Positions 34,496 through 44,413 of a DNA stretch of 64,000 nucleotides are shown piece after piece (within the stretch, counting starts at the first letter, position 1; each line of letters opens with the position of its first letter). The notes beneath the pieces are model-generated. The model was not told the DNA's origin. It did no database searches and was given only the letters and a program-made list of their open reading frames with translations. The DNA comes from Zizania palustris (lineage: Eukaryota; Streptophyta; Magnoliopsida; Poales; Poaceae), in NCBI GenBank assembly GCA_019279435.1, contig JAAALK010000708.1:1-64000 (forward strand), written 5' to 3'. A program made the position numbers and the translations under genes.

Positions 34496-37255
34496 ATGCC
34501 GAAGAAGGCAGTGGCGAAGCCTCTGGCCTTGGGCTCGAGCTCGGGCTCCGCCCAGGTGCAGGCAGAGGCGGCTGCGGCAGCGAAGACTGTGCCTAGGCGG
34601 CTGGGGCCGAGGGACCTTCGGACGCCCTCCGACAAGTTTGAGCAGACCTTGGAGATGAGGGCCTCGATCTCCACGGAGGAGTCGGTCCGGAGGGCCTGCG
34701 AAGGGAGGATCGCGGCGAAGATCCAGGTTCGGGTCCCGGAGAAGACGGAGGTCGAGCCGAGGCCTCGTGCTGACGAGGTGGTGGTGTTCGAGGCCTTCTT
34801 CGAAGCCGGCCTCAGACTGCCTGCAGTGGGGATGCTGAGCGAAGTCCTCAAGGCTTACAACCTCGAGCTCCCTCAGCTTTCACCCAATGCAGTAGCGAGG
34901 TTAGCTGTCTTCGAGTGGGCCATGAGGGCCGAGGGCTGCGAGGGCCGCGCGGATGTCTTCGTCGCCCTCCATGACGCCAACTGCCAACTGAAGCCGAGGG
35001 AGGGGACAGACCGCGTCAAGAGGGCGCTGGCCTTCGGCAGCGCCAACTTCCAGCTCCGGAAGGAGTACCAAGATGCCTTCCCGGCGAGGGCCGTAAACAA
35101 CAAGTGGTACTCGAGGTGGGACCAAGAGTGGTTCTATGCCTCCGTCGGCGCGAACTCCCCCCTTCGGAGTACCAACGCCCACATCTTGTACCAGCGCGAA
35201 GGGGTGGTGAAGACTAGCGAAGACATCCTTCGCTCGAGGATCTTGCTGCTCCGGAGAGTGGCGGCGAAGATGAGATGAGGGACCTCGCGGAGGAGTTCAT
35301 CACCCTCCGGCTCAGTCCCCTCGCGCGCTCCTGGCCGAAGGGGCTCTTCCAGGCTTCGGGTCGAGGCGAACTTAGCGAGTTGGCCTTCCACCGCTTCTGT
35401 AAGGCTTCGCAATCTCTTTGCTTCTAATACTTCGTAGATTTTCACTTCTAACTCAAACTTTCCATGAAGCCGACCTCGAAATGAGGACCCCGGAGGAGGC
35501 CATCGCGGCGGTGGATCGAGTCGTCGGGACTCCGACCCCCGAGGAGCAGACCCAGCGCCTTGCACTGGTGGGGTCCTGGGAGCGCTGGAACAGAGTATGG
35601 ATCGCGCTCGACCTCGGAGGGCTTCTTGCTCTGCCGGACTTCGCCCACCTGACTACCTCGTCGGCCGGAGCCAAGAGGAAGAGGGGGGACGAGGACGAAC
35701 CGGATGCTTCGGGACCTCGGCCGGAGGTCCCCGCGTCCGAAGTTTCTAACTCGGGGGAGGTTGCGGCGAAGCCCGCAACTACTCCGACCTCCAAGAAGGC
35801 AGCGAAGCCCCTGGCGGCGAGGCCTTCGGCGGCGGAGGCCGACGCGCACACTCCGGCCGCCAAGGAGGCCACGGATGCCCCGGCGGAACCAACTTCGGGC
35901 GCGAAGGCGGATGCGCCAGCCTCGCAGCGAAGGAGCTGGAGGGCACACTTAGCCCCATCTTCCTTCCAAGAAATCTCGAACAATGGTAAACCCCCTTTTT
36001 CTTTTGCATGCTTCTCTTCAATATGCGGATTTTGACTTGGCTCCCTGCAGAGGACGAAAATGATGCGAGGCTCACTGTGGCGAAGCCGGTAGGCGAAGGT
36101 GGATCGAAGCCTGCCGAGGCGAAGCCCACGGAAGCTTCGAGCAGCAGCGGCAGCGATTCGGAGTCCGAGAGTACTTCGTCCGACGACGAAGGCAGTGGAG
36201 GCCGCGAGGTCCCTCGAGGCGAAGAAGATGTGGGTGTGGTGGGCTTGAGCCCCACCTCGCCGAAGCCCGCGGAGGCGACCGTGGCCGTGGTTCACCCTTT
36301 CAAGCCGAGGGGGGGCGTGATGGCGGCGGCGATCCACGGTTTCCGCGAGGCTTGCGCTTCTGCGGAGGGGGGGATTTGTTGGCCCAACTTAGCCACATGG
36401 ACCCCACGGATCTCTTCGTCAGCTCGAACGAAGTCCTCATGCGGGTGAGCGAAGCCCCTTACAGCCTCGAACTATACCTTAGCCCTTGGTTAATACTTAT
36501 GATTTCTTGAATTTCTGCAGGCCTTCGCACTGAACGCAGCAGCTTCGACTGCTGCCGATAGGCGGATGGAGCGCCTCGCAGAGGAGAAGGAGGCCCTTCG
36601 CCGCGAGGTCTCGGAGGAAGCCGAGAAACGGAGGCGGGCCGAGGCTTCGGCTGCTGAGGCGAAGGAGGCTAAGGAAGCCTTGGCCTCGGAGACGGCTCGG
36701 CTCCGCGCGGAGCTCCAGGCTTCGAAGGATGCCGAGGCCCGACAGGCGAAGGAGAATGAGGAACTCCGCCAACGGGCTCAGGATCTTGAGAGCTTCGTCG
36801 TGGCCAATCTTTGCGAAGCCACCCAGAGCCAGACCGAGGTCCTTGAGAAAATAGGGACCGAGTGCCGGGCTCCGGACTTTGGCGATCAGGACCCGATTGG
36901 GGACCGCGCCGATTTCTTGAAGACTGCGGCTTCGATAGCGGACGAAGCGCTGACGGGCTTCGCTCTTATGGCCGGTCGAGTCGCGGGCCAAGGGGTGTTG
37001 CAGATGCTCCATTACGCGGGGTGTGACCACCTTTGGGCGGCAACCTCCGTGACCCCAGTGGCCTTCGGTGGTCCACACTTGGGGACGCCTCCATCCGAAG
37101 TTCACGGAGCCTGGCAGCGGCTGCAGGAACCCTGGAAGGAGCAAGGCTGCGAAGTAGTCCTCGACCTCCAGAAGGCCCTTCGACACCGCCGAGCCAAAGC
37201 GCCTGCTGTGCCTGATCAGCCTTCGACTTCGACACCTCCGCCTCCGAAGGTGTAG
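34496..37255 (+). pseudogene. Antisense gene aORF1 of element B, four exons, two frameshifts
   Basis: ATG at 34496 (MPKKAVAKPLALG). Exon 1 carries the family core (FEAFFEAGLRLPAVGML, LELPQLSPNAVARL, WYSRWDQEWFYASVG). I infer introns 35399-35469, 35986-36050 and 36445-36520 from GT/AG ends and from joins that fit element A; the last two are the clearest. Exon 2 is Ala/Pro/Lys-rich and exon 3 has a Ser/Asp/Glu tract. Exon 4 holds a strong coiled coil (EEKEALRREV to RAQDLESF, 36578-36800) and a conserved tail (GTECRAPDFG, GFALMAGRVAGQGVLQML), stopping at 37255. One base is missing at about 35274 (premature TGA 35276-35278), and the G run at 36366-36372 is one short. Either could be a real lesion; the second could be a homopolymer error. 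Function unknown. Confidence 0.75.
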
Positions 37256-37318
37256 ATCTCCTTAGGCCTTTTGTAATACTTAGTTGCAGGCTTGTAAAAA
37301 CTCTATCAGCTTATTAAT

Positions 37319-37813
37319 ATGAATGTGGGGGTTTTTATACCTGCCCAGGCTCAGACTCCGAGCGTAGACCTCGAAGTCCTCGAGGACTCCGAAGAGCTTC
37401 AACAGCTGTGGGCGATCCTCGAAGTAGCTAGGTCCAAAGGCCCCCCTCGGTTTAAGCTTTCGAGGGGGCCTAGCGGCGAAGCCATCTCCGAAGTAGCTCA
37501 GGATTTACTAGCCACTGTGAAGACGGAGTCCCTTCAGAGCCCTTTGTCTTTGCCTTCGCGAACGGCCTTAGCAGGCGACGAAGCCCTAGACTTTTCTGCC
37601 TTCGATATGGCACCACCTGCTTCGCTAAGTTGGAGCGACCTGCAAAGTGGAAGACGAAGCCTACGGGCTTCGGAGCCTGGACGGGCTGGTCGAGGGAGAG
37701 CGGGCTCCGACGAGGCAACGTCCAGCCGAGGTGGCCTTGGCCGAAAAAGAGGCAAGCGAGGGTTGGGGCCTCGCACACGGTTCTTCTTAGGTTTAGATAC
37801 AGACTATACGTAG
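37319..37813 (+). CDS. Second antisense ORF (aORF2) of element B, unknown protein
   Basis: An open 164-residue frame starting MNVGVFIPAQAQTPSVDLEV, 63 bases after the aORF1 stop and on the same strand. The N-terminal half is acidic (LEVLEDSEELQQLWAILEV), the middle has EALDFSAFDMAPPASLSW, and the tail is Gly/Arg-rich (GRAGRGRAGSDE, GRKRGKRGLG). Parts recur in element A (2019-2670) in broken form, which argues for past constraint. The ATG overlaps what looks like the aORF1 3' region, so it may instead be an alternative downstream exon. I do not recognise the family. Confidence 0.45.
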   Translation: MNVGVFIPAQAQTPSVDLEVLEDSEELQQLWAILEVARSKGPPRFKLSRGPSGEAISEVAQDLLATVKTESLQSPLSLPSRTALAGDEALDFSAFDMAPPASLSWSDLQSGRRSLRASEPGRAGRGRAGSDEATSSRGGLGRKRGKRGLGPRTRFFLGLDTDYT

Positions 37814-38584
37814 TTTTGCTTTCGAAGTATGTTTGTAACACACTTCTCAATATACAATGAATGGAGTTTGTTATATTTGCATACTTCGTCTGTATGCTTC
37901 GTACTGTTTGGCTTCGAACGTTTTAGCTTGTCACGCTCGTACTGCGTATTACATTCGCACACCTCGCATACATGCTTCCCCCCTTTGCTCGTGGCAGCTA
38001 GGGACTTAGCCGTTGCTAGTGCGGGCAAGAAATAAAAGATGCGAAGGATGCACCTTTCGGCGGCTTCGACGCATGAAAGTTTATTTAAGCGAAGGCCTCT
38101 TTTGGGCTCCGAGCGCTTTAAGTTGGTGCGAAGCAAGGATTCAGCATAACCAATTTAAGCGAAGCATGCTTCGGCATGCTGGGGTTTGGATGCTGTGCGT
38201 GAGCGAGGCTCTGGAACGCACTTTAAATTTTAGCGAAGTATGACTTCGAGATGCTTGGGTGCATATTACATTAGCACGCGAAGCAAGGCTTCGGAGCGTG
38301 TTTGGATAATGAAGCAAGGCTTCGGAACTTGGTCCTGTAATGAGAAGGATATTTGGTGTGGATTCACCGAACCTGTGATAGTGTGAGCCACCTTCGACTC
38401 TGAGCCACCTTCGACTCTGGGTCACCTTCGACCCTGGGACGCTTCGGGTGCGGGACCTGGAATCCCTGGGATGCTTCGGGTGCGGAGCCCAGAATCCCTG
38501 GACGCGTCGGGCCAGTGGCCCGGAGTCCTTTTAGCCCACTGCTACGGGCCCGGAGGCACTGTGTAGCCTTCGGAGGGGTGCTCC

Positions 38585-38960
38585 GGATTTTATAAAGCGA
38601 AGCGAGGCTCCGGTTTTAAATAAGGTGAAGCAAAGCTTCGAGTTTTTGATAAGGCGAAGCATGGCTTCGGTTTTTGATGAGGCGAAGCATGGCTTCGGTT
38701 TTTCAATAAAACGAAGCATTGCTTCAGTTTTTGATGAGGCGAAGCACGGCTTCGGTTTTTCAATAAGACGAAGCATTGCTTCGGTTTTTGATAAGGCGAA
38801 GCATGGCTTCGGTTTTTCAATAGGACGAAGCATTGCTTCGGTTTTTGATAAGATGGAGCAAAAGTTTGCATTCAAGGGCGAAGCAGGGCTTCGGTACTAA
38901 GGTGAAGCAGGGCTTCGGCTTTACGGCGAAGCAGGACTTCGGCCTTAAGGCGAAGTAGGG
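38585..38960. repeat. Array of CGAAGC-N3-GCTTCG hairpins in B leader
   Basis: The core unit CGAAGCATGGCTTCG (a 6-bp stem with a 3-base loop) or a close variant starts at 38655, 38683, 38712, 38740, 38769, 38797 and 38826, alternating 28 and 29 bases apart. Looser copies lie on both sides. Spacers alternate between a TTTTTGATGAGG and a TTTTTCAATAAGA type, making a 57-bp double unit. It lies in the region between PBS and the antisense genes, that is, in the element's sense leader. Confidence 0.85.
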
Positions 38961-39246
38961 CTTCGAACTTATATTAATGTAATTGCAGATTGGTACATCG
39001 AAGTAGGGCTTCGGACTGTACATACCTTGTAGCCCTTGGGGCTTCGACGGCCTTCGACACGTGGAACGGAGCCCCTTGCCGGAGGGTGAGCTCCGGTGAG
39101 TGAAGCAGGAAGGCGAAGATGGTCTTCGAGCTGCACCCGAAGCCCCTTGCCGGAGGGTGCGCGAAGCGAGAAAGCTTCGAAGCTCCCCCCTCAGGCGTAC
39201 TTCGAGTTGCAGACAGTGGTAGAGAACTTAGCTTCTAGGACTAAGA

Positions 39247-39266
39247 TCCCCACGGACGGCGCCAAC
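39247..39266 (-). other. PBS of element B
   Basis: Minus strand GTTGGCGCCGTCCGTGGGGA abuts the LTR at 39267. It is the same as in element A at 900. Confidence 0.85.
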
Positions 39267-40299
39267 TGTTGGAACAATTGTGTTAGTTCCAGCAGGTTTT
39301 TATGTGGTGGAGTGTGATGTGGATAATGAACCTCGAGGGGTTCTAACAGAGGGAGAAAAGGGTTTATACTGGTTCGGGCCTCTCCTGAGAGATAATAACC
39401 CTACGTCCAGTTGTAGTGGATTTGGCATGGTATGCCCTAGTATGGAGCAATAATTCCAGGGTCTCTTGGCCCCCTGGAGCGTGTCCCCTGGTTACAAGGG
39501 CTTGGCCCTGCTTTTATAGGCGCACAGGCCAAAGGAAAAGACCGGGATACCCCCTATGAGCCCTAGGCTTACTAGGGCAGAGAGGGGGAAAAAGGGGCCA
39601 GCTACGGTACAAAGGTACTTTGCAGCTTTACAGCTTTACAGGCGTGTCAGACTGCGCCAGGCTTTGACCAGCTAAACGACATACCAGGGGCGGCGGGGGC
39701 CCCTGGTATGGCCTACACTTAGATATTTCCTGAGCTCGAAGTAGGGGCCGGAGCCTTTCTGCAGAGGCTGCGAAGAGGGCTCCGAGGTGCACCCCGAAGG
39801 AGGCTTCGAAGCATGCCCTGAGCAAGGCTCCGGACTGGAAGGCCTCCGAACCGAGGCCTCGTACTGGGCTCCCGGAGGGCGGCCTCCAGCGTCCTGCGCC
39901 CGGAGGGTGGCCTCCGGCACCTCGCGCCCGGAGGGTGGCCTCCGGCGTCCTGCGCCTGGAGGGTGGCCTCCGGCGCCCTGCGCCCGGAGGGTGGCCTCCG
40001 ACACCTCGTGCCCAGACGGTGGCCTCCGGCGTCCTACGCCCGGAGGGTGGCCTCTGGCACCTCGCGCCCAGAGGGTGGCCTCCGGCACCTCGTGCCCGGA
40101 GGGTGGGCCCGAACTGGGGGCTCCAAGCCAGGCCCCTCGATCTAAGGGCTCCGAAGCTACTGGCTCCGAAAGGCACCTTGGGACCTGAAAACAACACTTA
40201 GAGGGAAAACAGGCTTCGACAGTGCTGGGCTCTGGGCCGAAGGCTGTCGGAGGCTGACGTCATTTGTCCCCTGTTCAAGGGAAATATATTCCCCCAACA
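39267..40299 (-). repeat. 5' LTR of element B (1033 bp)
   Basis: TGTTGG at 39267 and CCAACA at 40299. It has eight 28-bp units at 39881-40104 (starts 39881, 39909, 39937, 39965, 39993, 40021, 40049, 40077) against seven in the other LTR. The TATA motif is at about 39509-39518 on the minus strand. Confidence 0.9.
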
Positions 40300-40795
40300 C
40301 CTCCCATATGCTACGATCAAGAGCATAGAGAAGCTTGATAGCCCTGTCGTGATCATTGTAAGCAAGCGTCCCATTGTACTGCAAGTTACTCACTATCGCA
40401 TCAAAGCGAGAAAACATGGCATCTATAGATTCACCAGGTGCCTGCACAAACAGCTGATACTGTTAATTATATGTGCTTTGGTGCCTGGCCTTAATCTGTG
40501 TAGAGCCCTCATGAAAAATAGTGAGTGTAGTCCAAATCTCCCTAGCTGTCCTAAGGTGTTGCACCTTATCAAACTCACTCTGACTCAAACCAATGAATAG
40601 TATATTTCTAGCCTTGGAGTTGGCATTATATTGATCCTTCTCTGTTTGAGAGGTGCGAGTTTCACGGATGGAGTATTGTGAGTCCACAATCTCCCAAATT
40701 GCATTTCCTTGGCTTAGCAAGTAAGCCTCCATGCACACCTTCCAGTATGCAAAGTCTGTCCCATCGAATAGAGGTATTTTACTAACTCTATCCAT
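40300..40795 (-). pseudogene. Gag N-terminal part of element C
   Basis: ATG at 40795 (MDRVSKIPLFDGTDFAYWK). UBN2-type copia gag features follow: AYLLSQGNAIWEIVDSQY, NILFIGLSQSEFDKVQHL, TAREIWTTLTIFHEG, then a stop after QSTYN (about 40463), and APGESIDAMFSRFDAIVSNL. It ends at the B insertion in IWEV and resumes at 33050. Confidence 0.85.
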
Positions 40796-40859
40796 GTCGC
40801 CAACAGATCACTATACCGGTTATGGTCAACTGCTGATCTTAACCCACTCTGATACCAAT

Positions 40860-41969
40860 TGTTGGACCGGAAACGATGACTAGAGGGGGGGTGAATGGGA
40901 GCTTTTAAAATTTCAGGCTAAAAATGGCCTTCTGTTTTAGTTCTGTCTTCTGCGGAATAGGCTTCGAACACACCCTTCGAAGTTAAGGTTCGGAGGTATT
41001 TCGCTGCTCTGAAACCAGGCTTCGCAAGGAGCAAAAGTTCAAAGTCAAGAAGACTTCGCTCCACTTACAACTCCGAAAATTCAACTCTGCTAAGTTAGTG
41101 TAGGCTCCGCACACTAGGTGCCTTCGAGCAGACTTCGCACTTCACCCTTCGCAAGAGATGACTTCCCTCTGAGGACTTCGACCAGATACTCAGCGCTAGC
41201 AACTAGTACTTGGCTTTGTATTTCGAAGGTCGGAACGCACACTGAACACACTGCATAGAGGACTTCGATAGGGAAGAAAACATGCTTCGAGCTAAGCCAA
41301 ACAGTGTTTCGATAGTAATCAGAGAGGACTAGCCCCAAGTTTACACAGAGCGAACGGACACTGAAAAACACACTACACACGCACTGATCTCTAGAACACT
41401 TCTCCAAAAACTACCTCAGTTAACAAACTCCAACCAATAAGAAGATGGTGCACAGAGAAATCAAAACATGTAGTGCAAAGTAGGCATACAAGTTCAAATA
41501 GAATGAAAACAGAATCAAAGTTTCATTGCTTGAACAGGGAACACAAAATGAACTCACCGGTTTGAATACAAGAGGAGTATAGTTGGTAGTCTACTTTATT
41601 TGGAGGCTTCTTTTGTCAGCTTCATAGAGGATACAACACCAGCTTTTGCAGAGAAGACACGGTCAACCTTTACAGTTTTGTAGTCTTCTGAAGCCCCCGT
41701 TCGCATGCGAGGGGTGCGGTAGCTTCGGGGAGAAGCCTTGAGCCTAACGGCCTTCGCTTCACCGAAGTCAGCCTTCAATACAATGACGGTTTTGAGTCGA
41801 AGCCGTCAAAGCCCTTGGGACTTCGCATCAACACCTCCGAAGTGGACCACCATGGCTTCGCAGCTACTCCCAGCTCGAACTCCGTCAGTCCGTGTACCGA
41901 AGCCATGCATGGCCAAAGTACCTCAGCCTCACTCCAAAGCCCCACCTTCGGAGTACCCACCTTCGAAGT
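40860..41969 (-). repeat. Partial 5' LTR of element C
   Basis: It aligns with 24861 onward. A deletion of about 125 bases near 41558-41570 removes the TATA region, and the LTR breaks at about 41969, where integrase sequence of F resumes. The remaining outer half is lost. Confidence 0.8.
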
Positions 41970-43460
41970 TCCACAGCTCACTCCACTTGGCACGCCTCAA
42001 TGGAATGGGGTGTCTGAGTGGAGAAACCGCACTTTGATGGACATGGTGCAGTCCATGATGAGTCACACTAATCTTCCATTATCCTTTTAGGGTGACGCTC
42101 TAGAAACTGCAGCTTTCACGATTAATAGAGTTCCATCTAAGTCGGTGGAGAAGACGCCATATGAGATGTGGTCTGGGAGGTGTCCCAGTTTGTATTTTCT
42201 AAAGATTTGGGGATGGAGGCATAAGTCAAACATATGACGTCTGACAAGCTCAATCCTAAGTCTAAAAAGTGCTTCTTTGTGGGGTATCCTAGGGAAACCA
42301 AAGGATACTATTTCTATAATAGAGAGGAGGGCAAAGTGTTTGTCGCTCGAAATGGTGTGTTCCTTGAGAAAGAGTTTCTCTCAAAAGGAGCTAGTGGGAG
42401 GATTGTGCATCTCGAAGAGGTTCGAGAGCCACTGGAAAGTGTTACAAATCCCACAGCTTAAGTCTATTCGGATCGTCATAGCTATTGCCGTATTTTATGA
42501 TTATGAGATATGGCAAATGGATGTCAACACGGCTTTCCTAAATGGAAACCTAAGTGAGGAATTGTACATGACACAGCCTGAAGGTCTTGACGGTCTGGGA
42601 AATACTGAGAAAGTTTGTAAGTTGCTAAAGTCCATTTATGGATTGAAGCAAGCTTCTCGAAGTTGGAATCTTCATTTTGATGAGGTAGTCAAAAGGTTTT
42701 GCTTCATCAAGAATGAAGAAGAGCCTTGTGTTTACAGAAAGGCTAGTGGGAGCTCACTTGTGTTTTTGGTCCTGTATGTGGATGACATATTGTTGATCGG
42801 AAACGACATTCCTTGGTTGAATGTTGTCAAGACTTCACTGAAAAATAGTTTTAGAAGATAGATCTTGGAGAGGCAGCATACATTTTGGGCATAAAGATAT
42901 ATAGAGATAGATCAAAATGGTTAATTGGATTAAGCCAAAGTATGTACATTGACAAGGTTTTGAAATAGTTCAAAATGCAGAATTCTAAGAAGGGATTCTT
43001 GCCAATGTCACATGGTATTTCTCTTAGTAAGACTCAGTGTGCTGTGACACCTGATGAGCTAGAGAAGATGAGTGTGATCTCGTATGCCTCCGCAATTGGA
43101 TCCATCATGTTTGCCATGCTATGTACATGCCTAGATGTGTCATATGCTCTAAGTGTTACGAGCATATACCAATCGAACCTGGGTGAAAGTTAATGGGCTG
43201 TAGTAAAGAGTATCCTCAAGTACTTGAGAAGGACTGAGGAAATGTTCCTGGTTTATGGTTGTGAAGAGGAGCTCGTTGTAAGTGGTTACACATATGCTAT
43301 CTTTCAGACCGATAAAGATGATTCTCGATCGCAATCTGGTTTTGTGTATATCAAGGTGAAGGGACTAGTGCATGCGTATATCAAGGTTCATGAAAATTTG
43401 ATTTTGTACGCTTTCAGGGGTCAATATGTGCTGCTAGGTACCGCTATTGATCAGTGAGTC
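41970..43460 (+). pseudogene. Copia integrase-RT-RNase H of element F, deleted in parts
   Basis: It resumes at GTPQWNGVSEWRNRTL (integrase, with the catalytic Glu) near 41985, then KTPYEMWSGR, FVGYPRETKGYYFYNREEGKVFVARNGVFLE. At about 42460 the frame jumps directly to SIRIVIAIAVFYDYEIWQMDVNTAFLNG, so the linker and RT N-terminus are missing. RT continues with LKSIYGLKQASRSWN and LYVDDILLIG near 42775. RNase H begins but loses its catalytic part after SQSGFVYIK near 43350. Stops and shifts near 42860, 42968 and 43192. Confidence 0.8.
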
Positions 43461-43567
43461 GGAAATGGTTTTTGGTGAACAGTCGTTAGTGTATGAACCT
43501 ACTAGGTCACACACTTAAGGGGATGGATTAAAACATTCAAAGAATTGGTTCTTGTGCAAGTGGGAGA

Positions 43568-44413
43568 TTAAAGGATATGCCCAAGAAAATTCCATGGATC
43601 GGAAGTTCTGATAGTGAGTATCGGAAATTCCGGTTAATTTCGGGTCTCGATACATAGAGCAATTGTTGCTTTGGAAGTTGCGATATGGTCTCAGAGGTTC
43701 CGACGAGCCGGAAGTTCCGATTCGGAATCAAGGAATTTTTGTAATGATTGGAAGTTCCAATATGGTATCAGAAGTTCCGAGGTGCGCGAAAATAGATTGG
43801 ATCTATTGCGTGTCGTGTTGAATTTGGAGACCTGAAAAATACCTTATCGGAAGTTCTGATCCAGGATCGGAAGTTCCGATGTGGGGTATCAGATTGGATC
43901 TGTTATGAATACAAATTAGTTGTAACTAATTTGTGGGTTCCAAGATGTGCACGACCCAGGGGTCTTTCAGCCCTATATAAGGAGAGGAGGAGGATGTCTT
44001 GGAATAAGGAATAAGCCTAGATTAGACCTAGCAACCATAGACTCATCTCCTCCCTTTCTTGATCTCAAACATTGAGATCGAGGATTTCCCGTCTCTCACG
44101 TGCGGTGCTAGCATGCTGCAGTGGGAGGAACTCCATCCCTATATGTGTGGACTCCGTGGAGGCATTGCTCCATAAGCGACGCTCATGGCCATCACCACGA
44201 GGAAGATGACTTCTTAATCGATTTGATCGTCAAGGAACGACTAGGACAAATTGAGGATAGGCTTGACATGCTTCATCAACCTCTTCTTCCGCTGCACCTA
44301 GCGCATCAAGTGCTAGAAGGTACCAATCTATGATCTCACACGCGCATGAGCCTAGGGCCATAGGGCAAAAATTTTGAATTTGCCAGCTAGTGTAGCTCCC
44401 CTATTCCCCAACA
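43568..44413 (+). repeat. 3' LTR of element F
   Basis: It follows the PPT-like CAAGTGGGAGA at about 43556-43567, starts TTAAAGGATATGCCC and ends CCCCAACA. A TATA box (TATATAAG) lies at 43974-43981. Palindromes of the CGGAAGTTCCG type occur in its first 320 bases. Confidence 0.75.

Larger units (their letters stand above)
33051..40299 (-). mobile_element. Element B: non-autonomous antisense-gene element, TSD CCTCC
   Basis: 7249 bp with LTRs at 33051-34054 and 39267-40299. TGTTGG and CCAACA are at the outer ends, and CCTCC duplicates lie at 33046-33050 and 40300-40304. The PBS lies next to the right LTR on the minus strand, so the element's sense is minus, while its gene runs plus. No gag-pol is present. 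It is inserted in the gag of element C; removing it restores the gag reading. The two LTRs are very similar apart from one 28-bp repeat unit and a few bases, so it looks like the youngest insertion of this nest. Confidence 0.9.
24861..41969 (-). mobile_element. Element C: SIRE-like Ty1/copia element, interrupted by element B
   Basis: On the minus strand: partial 5' LTR (41969-40860), PBS (about 40857-40847), gag (40795-40300, then 33050-31236), protease-integrase-RT-RNase H (31068-27962), a ~1.1-kb 3' non-coding region, PPT (26843-26855) and the 3' LTR. A long extended gag with coiled-coil segments, and the GGGGGAGATTGAG PPT/LTR junction, suit the SIRE/Maximus lineage. B (33051-40299) sits in gag with a CCTCC duplication. 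Confidence 0.8.
21900..44413 (+). mobile_element. Element F: Ty1/copia element split by nested insertions
   Basis: Plus-strand parts are a 5' LTR fragment (21900-22174), PBS, leader, gag and protease start (to 24317), then, after a ~17.6-kb insert, integrase, RT and RNase H (41970-43460) and the 3' LTR (43568-44413). Protease C-terminus to mid-integrase is missing at the insertion, so flanking deletion occurred. The 3' LTR end abuts integrase sequence of fragment I, so F probably inserted into I. Motif style is Angela/Tork-like. Confidence 0.75.

Noticed and set aside
38640..38850. Regular 28-bp spacing resembling a CRISPR array
   Set aside because: The genome is eukaryotic, the spacers are two alternating repeat types and not unique, and no cas-like gene exists.
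38531..38900. Repeat-rich frames (KTEAMLR/KPKPCFA type) in both strands of the B leader
   Set aside because: The 57-bp hairpin unit is a multiple of three, so frames stay open by arithmetic; no start context or conservation in A.
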